Shown here one piece after another: positions 12,312 to 24,433 of a stretch of 64,000 bases of DNA; position 1 is the first letter of the stretch; each line of letters starts with the position of its first letter. The DNA is taken from assembly GCA_022818135.1 (NCBI GenBank), contig JAFMSR010000002.1, positions 25,960,268 through 26,024,267 on the forward strand, read 5' to 3'. The notes below the pieces were generated by a model. The model saw only the letters and a program-made list of their open reading frames with translations. It was not told the origin of the DNA and did no database searches. Both the position numbers and the translations under genes were made by a program. The stretch comes from Saxidomus purpurata. Taxonomy: Eukaryota; Mollusca; Bivalvia; Venerida; Veneridae.

Positions 12312-12340
12312 CGGCCAAAACGTGATACTATGACTGGGGT
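12312..12340 (-). repeat. Harbinger right terminal inverted repeat
   Basis: 29 bp starting CGGCCAAAACGTGATAC and ending ATGACTGGGGT; the reverse complement matches 9792-9820 at 27 of 29 bases. Confidence 0.9.
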
Positions 12341-12540
12341 ATAAAGAAACAATACATATTTCAATATTAAAGTGCAAACAATGACATTAGTTTGTCTAGT
12401 AGATACAAAAACACAACAAGTTGAATACGTCTACCAGTGGTGCCATTGCGTACACTAAAATAACCCAAGATACTTATTTGATTTCAGAAGTCGTTTCATT
12501 ATGTCTGAGCAGCAGATTAATATAGTAAGCAATAGCTTAA

Positions 12541-12708
12541 GACATGTATGATGCAAATAATATACTCTTTTGATATACATGTATGTCATGTATAATGTTT
12601 TGGCATTGCTTTTGCATTCAACAAGACATGTATGATTGCAAATGATATACATGTATTATTTCGATATATATCATGTATATTGTTTGGCATTGCTTTTGCA
12701 TTCAACGA
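12541..12708. repeat. 84-bp tandem duplication
   Basis: Copies 12541-12624 and 12625-12708 both run from 'gacatgtatga(t)tgcaaat' to 'ggcattgcttttgcattcaac'. The last ~30 bases are nearly identical; the middle is more diverged. Non-coding, just right of the Harbinger element. Confidence 0.8.
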
Positions 12709-13298
12709 AGCAGTTCTAGTTTTAGTGTGTAACACTTGGAATAATCAAAGCGTATTCAGATTTACAAACTAAATTTCACGAAAATTATCAAGAAATATTG
12801 GTACAAATCTACAGCTTGTTAAACCAGTGGTGATTAATCGCGCTATTAATTTTCAATCATGACTGAATTTTAAAAGGAATGCTCTTCATTTTGAAGTTCA
12901 GGTAAATATTAGTTGACAGTGTGTGCCAATTAGATTTTGAGTGTGACAATCCTTGCTCAGAGAACACGAACTTTCAAAAATGCAATCTCCTGTTCTTAAA
13001 TATATAAATCATTGTAACTTCAATGAGGAAAACATTTTAATTCTATTCGGAGCAGCATTCAATCTGTATTGATATTTCTTGTCTTTAAAGTTCAATTGTT
13101 GCCTTGAATTTGTCAAATAGTGTAACTAATTTAGCGAAAGCCGAGATTCGAATACGAACAATATGGCGACACCGGCCCATCACTGCTAACGAGGCTATAC
13201 ATAATACATAGCAATACTGACCTTAATCATGGGGCACGTTTTACGGCAACAATGCAGCATCAACAGGACTATTGTGTATTTATAAATCTATTAAAAGG
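12709..13298. other. gene-free stretch
   Basis: AT-rich, no exon or repeat recognised. Confidence 0.3.
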
Positions 13299-13350
13299 CA
13301 GAAGCGGGGATTCGAACCCCTTCTGCTCGGCGTAACCGCCACGCAATGCA
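13299..13350 (-). repeat. tRNA-like 3' half (SINE or tRNA pseudogene remnant)
   Basis: The minus strand contains a T-arm with B-box core GGGTTCGAATCCC followed by GCTTCTGCC and a T run, but no matching 5' acceptor strand or A box. It is probably a tRNA-derived SINE head or tRNA fragment, not a functional tRNA. Confidence 0.5.
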
Positions 13351-13717
13351 TGTTATTTCTTCACAAATAAATGTTGTCAGAAAGTGTTCTCATTTTCTGC
13401 ATAACTGATCATGCACTCCATTCCCGGAGCTGTGAGTGTTTATGTTATATTTGCACAAAGCAAGCAAAGAAGTAAAAAAACAGGTAATAAAAGATGCGAC
13501 AATCCTTTTACCGGTACAGATATTGTTTGGCATATAAACGTCGGTGGGCCGTTTCCTTATGCACGTTTTACCTTGATATATTTTCAAGTTTGTTCATACT
13601 GGCGACATCTGGCGAGCAAGTCAATATATTTAATATCGTAATATCCCCTTATCATTATAGTAAGGCGGCTTTGATCGATAAACCTTTATAATATATCGCT
13701 TTCTTTTGAGTGTAATA

Positions 13718-13727
13718 GTCACGTGAC
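13718..13727. promoter_or_regulatory. GTCACGTGAC palindrome (CLEAR/E-box type) upstream of synaptotagmin
   Basis: A perfect 10-bp palindrome about 200 bases before the synaptotagmin start codon. It equals the CLEAR element recognised by TFEB/TFE3 bHLH-ZIP factors in vertebrates and contains the CACGTG E-box. Placement in the promoter is inferred, since the transcription start is unknown. Confidence 0.4.
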
Positions 13728-13922
13728 TTGTTTACGTGGATGTCGTAAGTAGTAAATGAGAGAATAAGACATATGCTAAGAGATGGTTTATACAGGGAGA
13801 TATGTTTGTTATCTCAAAATGACATTGTAAATAGCCGAATGATGGTGACGTATTAAGGCTTAATGAATCTTAAATACCGAGGACTTAAGTGGGTCTCGAG
13901 TTATTCACCACGCAACATTAAC

Positions 13923-13934
13923 ATGATAGGATGA
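13923..13934 (+). promoter_or_regulatory. minimal uORF overlapping the synaptotagmin start (ATGA)
   Basis: ATG ATA GGA TGA: a three-codon upstream frame whose TGA stop overlaps the main ATG at 13931 in an ATGA junction. Ribosomes using the first ATG would stop on top of the main start, so expression could depend on leaky scanning or termination-reinitiation. Confidence 0.5.
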
Positions 13935-15187
13935 GCGACGATGTTACTACTGTTCAAACAGGAAATGTTACAGATCCAAGTATTTTGAAGGAATCTTTGG
14001 ATATATTTGGTATGATATGTTAATTACATTTAATTTATTATTTTATAAACATAACTTCATCGCTATTTAAGATTTGTATTGACAGATTATTTGTATCAAA
14101 ATAATTTATCTTATTATTGTAACAGAAGAAGTGTAGTACCTGGTGATCACCATGACGACGCCAATGATGATGAGTATGATGATAAGATTATTAGGTCATG
14201 ATAATTTTATTATTTTTTTATATTAAAGTTGTTCACATTTTTATAATAAAAATTGAAATTACATGTATGTTATTTTAGCATTGTTAGTATCATCATATTT
14301 TATCTTTATTATTAAGTAGAAAGTAGTTGGTGCATTTTGAGGGCGTATTAAGGGTTGTGGATATTTTACAGTTAATATCTTTGAAGTTGAGTCCGGTCGA
14401 TAGCACTGGTTTTCGTAATCATATACAAGACTTTTGAAATTCATGGAAACAATATCGCTTTAAGATAACATTCAGTTGTGTATTTGTATTGATGCTTTTA
14501 AGGAGATTTTAATAGTGCTGACACTATGGGAACTATAAGAGTATTTTATGTTTTAGTTTACTTTTCTATCAGCTTTCTTTACGGGTAATATAATAAAATG
14601 GTCTAAGACAGAAAAACATTAATAGTGTGTTAACTCTGGACTTAGCAGTATTGTCACCATGGTTGTATGTACGTACGGTCAAACATGTGAACAAAGACCA
14701 CTGTTGGGAACCTACAAATGTGGTCTTTGTTTGCAGGTGGTCTTTAGTCACATGCGTATCTACTTTATATTAATAGTACACGGTGATCTCCCTGCCGGTC
14801 TATACACATGTTTGACTGTATGTTCTTATGTACATAGTGGAGTTGAATGTACCTTATCATAAGAACAATCAACTTGTGAGATAACCTCTGTTCCCCTAGT
14901 GATATTAACATATTGTTATAGAAATATGAATTCAAGGAGCGAATAGGCATGGAACTGTGTTCTATTTACCCTTAAGCAATACTGACAAATACCCATTTTT
15001 ATTATTTACGCCGATTCTTCACTTTTGCAATATCATGAAAAAAGGAACACTTCCGAATCGCTGTATTTATAGCATGTATACTTTCGATTTAAAAAACGTT
15101 GGGAATGTTTTTCGTACAAATAACGTTCGCTTTCTAAGAAAAGAGCTAGAAATAGTGTTATATGAAAAGTGATAAATTGACTTTTTG

Positions 15188-15224
<37 letters not shown>

Positions 15225-18200
15225 AATGAAGAAGAAGATGTTGATGCTGCTTCTGCTGTTGCTGCTGCTGATGATGATGATAAATATTAGAGCGCGATAC
15301 TAATTATTTCCTTTGTTAAAAAATATCATTATAATAAAGTGTAGGAATATTGTTATTTATTTATTTTTCAAATTTCAGACAGCATGAGTTTTTTCTACCT
15401 TGTGGCGTGTGTTACGGGGGTATTCTTAGTACTGTTGCTCTGTGTAATCATAATGTTGATTAAAAACCGGAAGAAACACAGACCACCTCAAGGCTTATTT
15501 CTGTCTGACATTGTGATAAATGATGGGAGAACAAGTTGCAAGTCCGCACCAATGTCAAGGTATTTAGTGGCTTTTCTTTTCTTACTTTGATTATAAAAAA
15601 TACCGGTATTATATTGTTGATAATTATATTGCTTATTTTGTTAGAACCGCCTTAAATATTTGTAAAAGGGAAAAGTTTTCTTCTTTTGTGAAACGTACCT
15701 TGCATTTGTACTAATCATTTATTCCTAAGAAGTATGTGTAATTTCATTTAAATACAGTGCCATTTTTTTGTCTAAAATAGTCAAGCTCTTGTGGACCATG
15801 AAACAGTTTAATTTGGGGTATTTATTTTTTAACTGACAACACGTCTTATATTCTATCATAAACAAAACTTATAAACTAAATTTTATATAAATAAACAAAT
15901 GTGTATAAAATGATGAACATTCGTAAGGCGCAGTTTACATTCCCATATTTTATCAGTCTGGATCTATTTCAATTATCTTTTATCCGTTAATATCATAAAA
16001 TAACGATTTTCAATTGCGTTCAAATGAATAACAGTTCGATTACCAACACTTTTAAGCATTTCGCTTAACTGCTGAATTTATGGACCTTCATTTGTGCACA
16101 CATGAAAGTTTAGAAGATATTAAAAAAAAGAAACATTAACGAATATAAAATACATTAATTTTGTACTTACAATTTATATAGGTTATAGGTCAATATTACA
16201 TGAATCAGAACATTTATTGCAAGGGAGCGTTTGAGAACGCTGAATAAGTATGTTTATTCCTATAATATGGACATACAACCAGCTTACAGTTTGTCCCACC
16301 TACACACAATTTTTTTCATTGAAATATATATAGATTTAGGGCGGCGGTTTACTCTAACAGTCCCAGTAATTGGTGAAATAAGTTAAAAAGAAATATTTTC
16401 ATATTGCAGATACGTATCAAGTTAATATATAAAATAAACCTTAGTTTTTTTTTATTGAAACGTGAGCATTTCATTAGATTGGCAAGTAGGGCTAATTGAG
16501 AACCATAGTATGTTATGCCTTTAGGTACTATTTATTCAAATGAAGGGCGTATTGTTCTGAATATCGACCAATAAGGTTTGGTATAATTTCAGACTCGGGT
16601 TGACGCACAGTCTTCAAAAACAGTTACATTTTATAGTTATTATAAGTTTTCTTAAAACAGCTTACGTCAGTATTTTCAGCTTTACATTATATCAATACAA
16701 ATACTGCTTAATCGCAAGATGGCGTCCTAGCATTTTCTTTTAACCATACCAGCATTTTCTGTTTAATTGATGATATGAACAACTTCTGGACAAGGTGTTG
16801 CAAGTTTTCACCTTCGTTTAACGATTACTAGCTATTACAATCGCCGATTTACGTTACAAATGTTTCATTCCGCAAATATTGATCTTGGTGACATTTGTAG
16901 CTTTTATACTACTGTACATTTCTCACGCAATTCGTCATTCATTTGTCCTTATAAGGATGTCATCTCCAACTAGAGAGAAGAGAAAATCATGCCCGAATGT
17001 ATACGGGGCGTTTGACGAAGCCATCATTAGATCTAGCACAGTTGACAATCTACCGAACTTGGAGACGGAACGAGTTCAACCCTCACAAGATGGAGATAAA
17101 TCAAAAAGCATGACAGCTCTACAGTATCAAGCAAGCTTCCTTGGCACCCATCAACACGTTCCTTTAATAAGGTACTTACAGTCACACCTGTCTTAAGCTG
17201 CCAACAAAACTATGTGTAAAAGCTTGTGGTTGGTTAATGCATATGGATTTTATATGAAAATGGCTAATCATAATTTATTAGTTTTTTGCTGCTTTAAGTA
17301 AATTGTTGCTTAATAGAAATGACTATTAAAACAAGTTTAACTCAATATATTATGAATGGGATATGTTCTATCATATACTTTGTATATTTCTGCAAGGTTA
17401 AGGATAAAATGATGGCTCTATGTAAGACATAGTGCAATCAAACCTGTCCAATATGGCACATCTACGAAGGGATGAAACAAGGCCTGTCTTTTACAAGTGG
17501 TCACCTCATAATGATGATTAATGTTTTAAAGTTACAAACTCGACGTTATTGCACTCTATCTATTACTATTGTGAGCAATAAATACGACAGTTATAAACAT
17601 AATTTACTTCAGTTAGTAGAACTTGATATAAAATTCAATAATCCTGCAATCTGCAGCATTAAAATACGAGTCTATCTGGAGCTAGACATATTTCAGAAGC
17701 CCTAAGCTCAATACTAGGGAAAGATTAGAACAACAATACCTAATGTTTGTGATACAATCAGTAAACATATGCCCGTACAGCACGTTCTTTACGAGCGCGT
17801 TAAATGATGCACGTCCAATCCATCCCGTTTAAAACTTACAATGAAGTGTAGCTATGCACTGAATTTTTTTCGGAATATTTGGCAAAGACAATATTGCGTT
17901 TGGATCGAAATGATAAATCTCCGACAGCCTCTTATCTCTGAATAAAATACAATCAGTCGTTCGGATGTGAATAATTATAGCATTCGTGATTTAATCACTA
18001 TGCGTCCGAACTACTGACTGTTTCCGGAGGGTACCGCTTTAAGCCTCGAACCAGGATGATGGACCCACAAAGCACATAAAGAAAACAAAACAAAAACAAA
18101 AAGACTGCTGACTGTGTTTTATTCAACGTTAAAATACAGGCACACATCTATTATATTTTAAAGGAGTGACAGTGATTTGACAGAACTTGAAAGTAACAGG

Positions 18201-20906
18201 GTAACAGCGCTAAGTGATCATGGACGTATATTCTTTACTGTTTTATACGATGGGACATCTTCGACCCTCTTAGTGACCTTGATCAAAGTGAGAGAGCTAA
18301 AAGGTAGGATACCGATTTAAATTAACAAACAGTCTGGGTTAGATATTGGCTTTTTACGGCATCTTAAAAAATAATCTGTTTACACAGAAAATTTCAAATT
18401 TGAAAATTAAAGTACAATTGTCTTTTACACTGATAGGAAAATTTTATGGTTGGTTTTTGAAAGGTATGGCACTCAAAATGCCATTTAGAATAAATGTTTA
18501 TACAAAGTTAATGTGATGTACCAGCAGTAGGACTCGATACTAGAACGGGGTCTGCAATATATGAATACAAGTTTGATAAGTTTTAAATAGTCCTGTAGGA
18601 CCATATGGCCCATGAGGATCTACAACCATGAACATGGCGAGACAAATATAACAATTGCCGAGAAAAATATATTCAAATCTAGATCGGGAGTATATTATAA
18701 TCAGACGACTGATATTTTTGTGAATGAATTATATTATCACATCTAAAAATCTAAAACAGATATACATGTAGTACAATATGTACAATGTCAAGCATTTTAA
18801 ATGCAAATATTGCACACGTGAGCACTGTGTAGTGGGCGAGCGCATGACCGCCCGTGGCAAAATACTTATAGTACAAATATACATTGGTATTTTAGTTAAT
18901 ATATATGTTAATTCACTTTAGGAAGAAGTGTACAAGAACCCTACCGAGATCCATTTGTAAAAGTGTTTCTTTTGCCTGATGAAATCATTTGTCACACATC
19001 GAAAGCTGTGAAGAAAACGCTCAATCCAGTATTCAACGAAACATTTAACTTTGAGGTAAATTTCATCATTTCTGCATGTATAATGATTGAATTTTCACTT
19101 CACAGTTCGTACTTTACATACCTTTGAAGTAGGAACTATGAAGTGTAAAGTGGAAACTGTGAATTTAGACATGTCACCACCGGTTTTTCGTAGAAACGTT
19201 TATAAATCTAAAAGGTTCACCGTATGCCTACGATTAAATATCTTTGTAAAAGATAGAGTACTGATTGCGAGAATAATTACGTTATTTCAAGGTGGCATAG
19301 TCTCCGAGAAATGATGTAATCATTCGAGTCAACTGAACTCTATATTGTATTATGGGACATTTTCTCTGTTCTGCTATTGTAACAGTCCTCTATTGTAGAT
19401 AGATCATGTTCTCTGTTGTAGATAGATTACAGTTTTAAACTGCGCCCCCACCCCCCATACAAAGTGCAAATTACATTGTTTTCCTATAGATACGTTTATA
19501 TGCAGAAGCCATGAAACACATTCTTGTTTCATTCTCTGTCAAAGGTCAAATAAACTCTTTGCTATTATACATTATTTTTGCAGGTAAATGCGGATGATAT
19601 CTTGCAGAGCGGCTTAAGATTTTCCGTTTATGACGTAGACAAACGAAGATTACGTCACACACTGGGTCACGTGGTTGTACCATTACGAGATCTCAACCTT
19701 TCTTCCTCTGAAGTTCTATCGAAAGATTTAGAACTTGAAATACATGTAAGACAGTTCATTTAAGCGGAACCGTTACTGTACAACATATCATTATTTATAT
19801 AATCTGTTGTAACTTAAGCAATGTAGAGCTCTATACAATGAATTTCATAGTTTTTTCACCATGGGTCAGTTCGTGTCCATCTTTTGACCAGTGAAAATGC
19901 TAGGATCATGTTGAACTTTAAATAACTATATTTACCGATTCTATAATTTCAATTAGTGTAGATCTGATGTAATGTCCGCGTATTTCACAAAGATTTTTAG
20001 ACGTGTTTCGCAATAGAAAAATATGTTTATAAAAGTTTAAAAGAAAACTAATGCATTAAAATGTTGTTTTTTTTCGTTTATAGTACGGGTCTTCAGTTGG
20101 AGAGTTGAACTTGGCACTAACGTATCTTCCTCATACAGAACGGCTCAAACTGGTAATTCTCAGGGCAAGAAATATCCGTCCAAACCCAGACTCTGACACA
20201 GGTTAAGTCTTGTTTATATTAAAATATTACTGTTCACAAATTTCAAATATGGAAAATCAGCGTATTGTGGTTACTTGTTAATATTGATGAAACATTCAGT
20301 TCAGTTGCGTGTCTGTCGACTTTAAAGGCCTATCACATCGTGGCTATGCTGTAACGTGCCATTCTCTGACCTTTTGGTCTACTGAGTGCCTTCATTATCT
20401 CCGCTTTTGGAGCGGGAGGTTCAAGTCCTCACATGGATCTTTTCCGATATGGCCAGCTATCAGTTAATCAAATAACTTCCTATATGATGCCCAGGACTTA
20501 ACATTTATCACATAATATTTAGTATAGACTTTACTTGTCCATATACATGTGTTCTTTTCAAGTGCGTTTTGAATCCTTTTCAGGGTTCTACGTACGGCTG
20601 CTTCTCTATTACGGCAACAAACTAGTCAAAACTAAACAGACACTTACACAACTACCTTTACCGGAAGTAAACTTCAACGAGTCCTTTGCTTTTAGCACAT
20701 CGAATAAAACCATTGAAAATTTTAACTTTGTCGTAACCTTGGTGAAAACGGACAGACATACGTTATCAAATGAAGTTGAACTTGGTCATGTGACTCTGGG
20801 ATCATTTATGTACGCACGTGGCGCTGGTTTGATTCATTGGCAGGAAATGCTAGCTAAAACTAGAAATGTAGTGGCGAAGTGGCATCCATTAAGTGTACCA
20901 GTTTAG
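13931..20906 (+). CDS. synaptotagmin, complete, eight coding exons, tandem C2 domains
   Basis: Exons 13931-14009, 15379-15559, 16956-17171, 18173-18303, 18922-19055, 19584-19745, 20084-20201 and 20584-20906 join in phase to 447 residues. Layout: short luminal N-terminus with an N-glycosylation site (Asn12-Val-Thr), one membrane helix (~31-54) followed by KNRKKHR, linker, C2A (~175-300), C2B (~307-440), and the family-typical ending HWQEMLA...AKWHPL. Synaptotagmins bind phospholipid and SNAREs during vesicle fusion. In C2A three Asp ligands remain (212, 264, 266), but the first loop-1 Asp is absent and the fifth position is His272. C2B lacks the loop-1 Asp (TGFYVRL where SDPYVK is usual) and has VKTD in loop 3. 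Calcium binding is probably weak in C2A and absent in C2B, as in the calcium-independent members; the exact paralogue is not assigned. The start is supported by phase, an A at -3 and the glycosylated luminal segment. Confidence 0.93.
14660..14760. repeat. AAAGACCAC / GTGGTCTTT foldback fragment (intron 1)
   Basis: 'gaacaaagaccac' and 'gtggtctttgtttgc' form an inverted pair about 25 bases apart, and 'ggtggtcttt' follows again. Related words (aatcaaacctgtcc, gtggtcacct) occur at 17432-17512, suggesting fragments of one dispersed family. Confidence 0.45.
15188..15283 (+). repeat. GAT/GCT-rich microsatellite (synaptotagmin intron 1)
   Basis: About eleven consecutive GAT units, then GAA, GCT and a second GAT cluster. 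It lies 95 bases before exon 2. Likely length-variable. Confidence 0.9.
17432..17512 (+). repeat. dispersed repeat fragment (intron 3 of synaptotagmin)
   Basis: 'caatcaaacctgtccaatat', then 'ggcctgtcttttacaagtgg' and 'tcacct' resemble the 'ATCAAACCTGTC...GTGGTCACCT' dispersed repeat known from bivalves. Only one fragment is seen here. Confidence 0.35.
20390..20440 (+). repeat. tRNA-like SINE remnant (synaptotagmin intron 7)
   Basis: Contains a B-box-like GGTTCAAGTCC preceded by a small stem (ctccgcttttggagcggg). No complete cloverleaf. Probably a piece of a tRNA-derived SINE. Confidence 0.35.
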
Positions 20907-21091
20907 TAGCGCCGTAGTTAACCAGTTAACTTTGATTGAAATGCAATCTGGACACACCGTAAAAGAGAACATGTTCAGCGATAATAGTGATTCGAAAGGG
21001 ATACTTGATTGATTTTAACTAATTAGAATGACGTGTATTGCTATGAACATAAGCACGTGTAGCGTTTTGTTAGAATTCTAAGTGAAGGAGA

Positions 21092-21097
21092 AATAAA
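21092..21097 (+). terminator. candidate polyadenylation signal of synaptotagmin
   Basis: AATAAA 186 bases after the stop codon, the nearest exact signal downstream. Directly followed by a SINE-like fragment. Confidence 0.4.
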
Positions 21098-21099
21098 AT

Positions 21100-21140
21100 G
21101 CCTCGCTGACGGGTCTCGAACCCCGTGACCTTCGCATAGG
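21100..21140 (-). repeat. tRNA-like fragment
   Basis: The minus strand reads GGTCACGGGGTTCGAGACCCGTCAG-like sequence: a T-arm with B box GGTTCGAGACC but no A box or acceptor stem. SINE or tRNA pseudogene remnant. Confidence 0.4.
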
Positions 21141-22552
21141 TCATACTTTAAAAATCATTCAGTAAATCATTAAAAGTTCCTTGAGTTTCTTCTTAGCGTT
21201 CCAATGTGATATAACTATATATACATATTATTGGTGTAATGGTTTTATCGTTAATTAGTACTACTGATTAAAACTGCTCTCAGTCTGTCTGTCCCCGGTA
21301 GTGAGTGCCCACAACTACTGTCAAGATAGAGAACAACGTTGTGGTGACAACTAAAACAGTCAAGAGTTTGGATGGAAAAGCTAAAATCTAGGTATTAATA
21401 GTATCGTATATTGTCCTCGGACAATGGGCATGTCTTCTTCTTGCCAAAATTCCAATCACTGAGTGCTGAGAAATAGTGGGAAGTTATAACAAGAGGATCA
21501 TAACAACAAGAGTTCTGCATGAAATGGACCAAAAAGACACAATTTGGAATATGTTTAATACCTGTATTTAATAGCTTATTTATACAACTTGTATTAGGGC
21601 CAGAAAATTCATTGCACTGCCGTTTTATTTCTGATGTAGTTTCTCCTGAAATGAAATATAAATTAGAAAAAAAATGCATTGTTTAACATGTAAGTTTTTG
21701 TAAAAAATATGTATATTTAAAGAGAGATGGGGCGGAGGCAAGGGCGGGGCAAAAAGGGTTACATGTGGTAGGGTTGGCAGAAACAAGTATTTCTTTAGTC
21801 TCATGCAGTTTATGACAACATTATCTATTTTTATGAACTGTACTGTATTCATTTATCTGTCATTTATTTATGTCCTTTCGATTTTAAAACAAATAACCAA
21901 CCACTTCATGTACATGTGAAACGGCAAGAGTCTTATGGTTACATAATTTTATGTTTCACTACATTTATCGATTTTTGAAGTGGGGTGGTGAGACCCACTT
22001 CTTAAAAACGGGGTCAGTCTAATTGTATTTGCTTCATTCGTTCCCCTATAAATAAATCCAGTATGCATATTAACCGTTCTCGCGCTTTTTCCCAATCAGA
22101 CGTTAACAGGAGGACAACCAAAAGAACACAACTGCTTAGTTTTTCTGCAAGCGGTTTAGGAGATGTCATTAGAAGATACCGTTGACTGACCACAATAGCT
22201 AATTAAACAAAAAGGAGGTAACTGAGTATCAAGCTGAAATATGGAGGTAATAACACCAATTACATAGTGCTGCGAAATAGTGTGAAGTAAACAAAAACAA
22301 GCGGGCCGTAGAACAGTGTCTTACCTAAATAAGTAATTGCGAAGTCACAATTGAATTTTTTTCTCTATTAGAGAGATAGCTTCCTTCTTTTTTATAATTT
22401 GAGTAAAAAGTAGGAAAAACGTTTTATCTTTAAAAAAACAATGCCTATAATTGATGATACCAACACTTAAATATCTTGGTAAAAAAGAAAATGTTACAAA
22501 TGTGACAAGTCAAGTGTTGATTCTTGGCACCAGGACGAAGCAAATTCAGTGA
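21141..22552. other. gene-free stretch
   Basis: No exon recognised. Contains a G-rich tract near 21725-21760 and AT-rich DNA. Confidence 0.35.
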
Positions 22553-22665
22553 ACACCATCGCCATGTCGGTAGTGTCCGTAGGCAAGACACAAATAATTC
22601 CACATTGCCTCTCTCTCTTCGATGTTTCGCAATCGAGAATAAATAAATTAGTATAAAGTGTCACC
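22553..22665 (+). repeat. 5'-truncated SINE copy (same family as 26937-27160)
   Basis: Shares 'caccatcgccatgtcggtag', 'aggcaagacacaaataa', 'tgcctctctct' and 'tttcgcaatcgaga..aataaattag' with the SINE at 26937. It lacks the tRNA-like head and has an internal deletion of about 60 bp between the CTCTCTCT and TTTCGCAATCG blocks. Confidence 0.8.
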
Positions 22666-23174
22666 AAACAACTGGTGTTATGGTTAAAAATGAGCACCAA
22701 TCGGTTATTGTAAACTACAAATTACTACATTTTCGAAAGTAGAAAATAATCACTGACTACACAAATTAATCTATGGGGGTCTATTCATGAAATTTGTGGT
22801 GCAATTATATGAACTTATATCCGATAACTACTGCCACACAAGTTGTAAATTAAATCTAAATTAAGTCTTGCCCGGTAAATACTTAATGAAATTTACAAGC
22901 GGTATAATGTAAAATTAACACTGTAAGCTCGGAAGTATAATACGATACGTCGCTAAAATGAGTATGCTAGCTAGAATACCGCTACCGCGATTTTCGACAT
23001 GTTCATTGAAATAAACTCAAGATAAATACAGTTTCGAGACATAAAATAAACACTGAAAATTGCTACATCGTCTAGGTTTATTTTCCGATAATTTCTCGGT
23101 GGAGCAAAAGTATATTAATTTCACTCATTGCCGCCACTGGTGAACATGTCACTTTTGGTGCCCACTCAGTGAAA

Positions 23175-23628
23175 ATTATATAGGAAATGTTGGTTTCCCG
23201 GAGTTAGATCATGTAAAAAGTATACCGAGAGCCTTAAAAGTGATATGTTGGAGCGGCGTAGCACATGATGTTAAAATGACGTCATTGTTTTCATTCTATG
23301 TCATCGATGCCAACGATTTTTCGGTTTATTTTCGTTAAAACTACTTTTATTGAGATTGACTCTACAAGATAAATCGAAAATCGGGGAAACGACCATAAAC
23401 ATAAACAGAATGAATTCGTTTAAATCGATATCCATGGTTTATTAATTACGCTCGATAATTTCACTTATCCGGGTAAAGACGCAAAAAGTAAAAATTTTCA
23501 CATGGTAATCCACTGTTTCAAAACTGTGGATTATCACTTTTATTTCACTGAGAAAACTCTATAATTCACCGAAAAAATAAAATAAAACGTGATATTACAC
23601 CGAAACCAACATTTATCCTCTATATAAT
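23175..23628. mobile_element. 454-bp MITE-like element with imperfect TIRs
   Basis: The left end ATTATATAGG-AAATGTTGG and the right end (reverse complement ATTATATAGAGGATAAATG) are inverted copies that both continue into TTGGTTTC, with a small indel. An internal hairpin (gtaatccac...gtggattatcac) sits at about 23502-23540. No coding capacity. Size and ends fit a non-autonomous DNA transposon; superfamily unknown. Confidence 0.65.
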
Positions 23629-24433
23629 CTAACTGTCTAGATAACGACAGCTTTTACCTTTTTTTGGAGAAAATAGCCCAAGCTACTCATATTCATTTAC
23701 TATTTCAAAGTGTGTGCATCCAATTTTAGTGTTACACAGTTGTCTACCTTTACTAAATAACAAGTTTCAACATAATTATTTGGTTCTTTTCTTTGTAAAT
23801 ATTCGTCACTTACATGTATGAGTGTTGTATTGTTTGTATATGTATGTTGATATATGTATTTACTTGTTTGTCTTCGCAATAACTTTATATTATGTTATAG
23901 GTCGGAGGCATTGGCCATTAGATCTATGTAAACATATTAGAAAAGTTATTGCTTTCGTCAATAAAGATATTTCGAATCATTGTGTATGATTACTTTATTT
24001 ACAAATATGAATAAAGTGCCATTTAGATAAAATGGTCTAGTAAAAAGTAAAAAGACCAATATAATAAACATCAATGTAATTACTTTTTCTACTTTACTTT
24101 ATTGGGCTTATAACGTCTGAGTCTTTTAGCCCTGATGGTGCGTCTACGGCCGATCCCAGCATTTCGCCCATACTGAAAAAGAGAAGATTTTGTAGGGGGT
24201 GCCACCTTCCTAAATTCCAAACGATTTATATTTTGCGTGCCAAATGAAGGGTAGAGCTGGCGTAAATTCAGTCTAGATAGCTGTTTCCACTAAAAAGGTA
24301 AATAGAGGTGGACTTGTGAACAATGTTCTTTTCTATCACTATTTGAAAGTTTTTTCAAGTTTCCAGCGATAAAAAACAGTAAACTTCTCAAAAATGCCTA
24401 CAGGCAGTAGTGAATAATTATTTATTTTCCTTC
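23629..24433. other. gene-free AT-rich stretch
   Basis: No exon or element recognised between the MITE and the hairpin at 24434. Confidence 0.3.

Larger units (their letters stand above)
9791..12341 (-). mobile_element. complete but decayed PIF/Harbinger-type DNA transposon (~2.55 kb)
   Basis: Bounded by 29-bp terminal inverted repeats at 9792-9820 and 12312-12340, matching at 27 of 29 positions, with outer part CCCCAGTCATAG. Inside are a HARBI1-like transposase on the minus strand and two subterminal regions rich in CCACGTTGT-like words. Flanking triplets TTA (9788-9790) and TAA (12342-12344) would fit the TWA target site of this superfamily with one change; a TAT duplication is an alternative reading. 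Broken transposase frames mean this copy cannot move by itself now. Confidence 0.88.
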
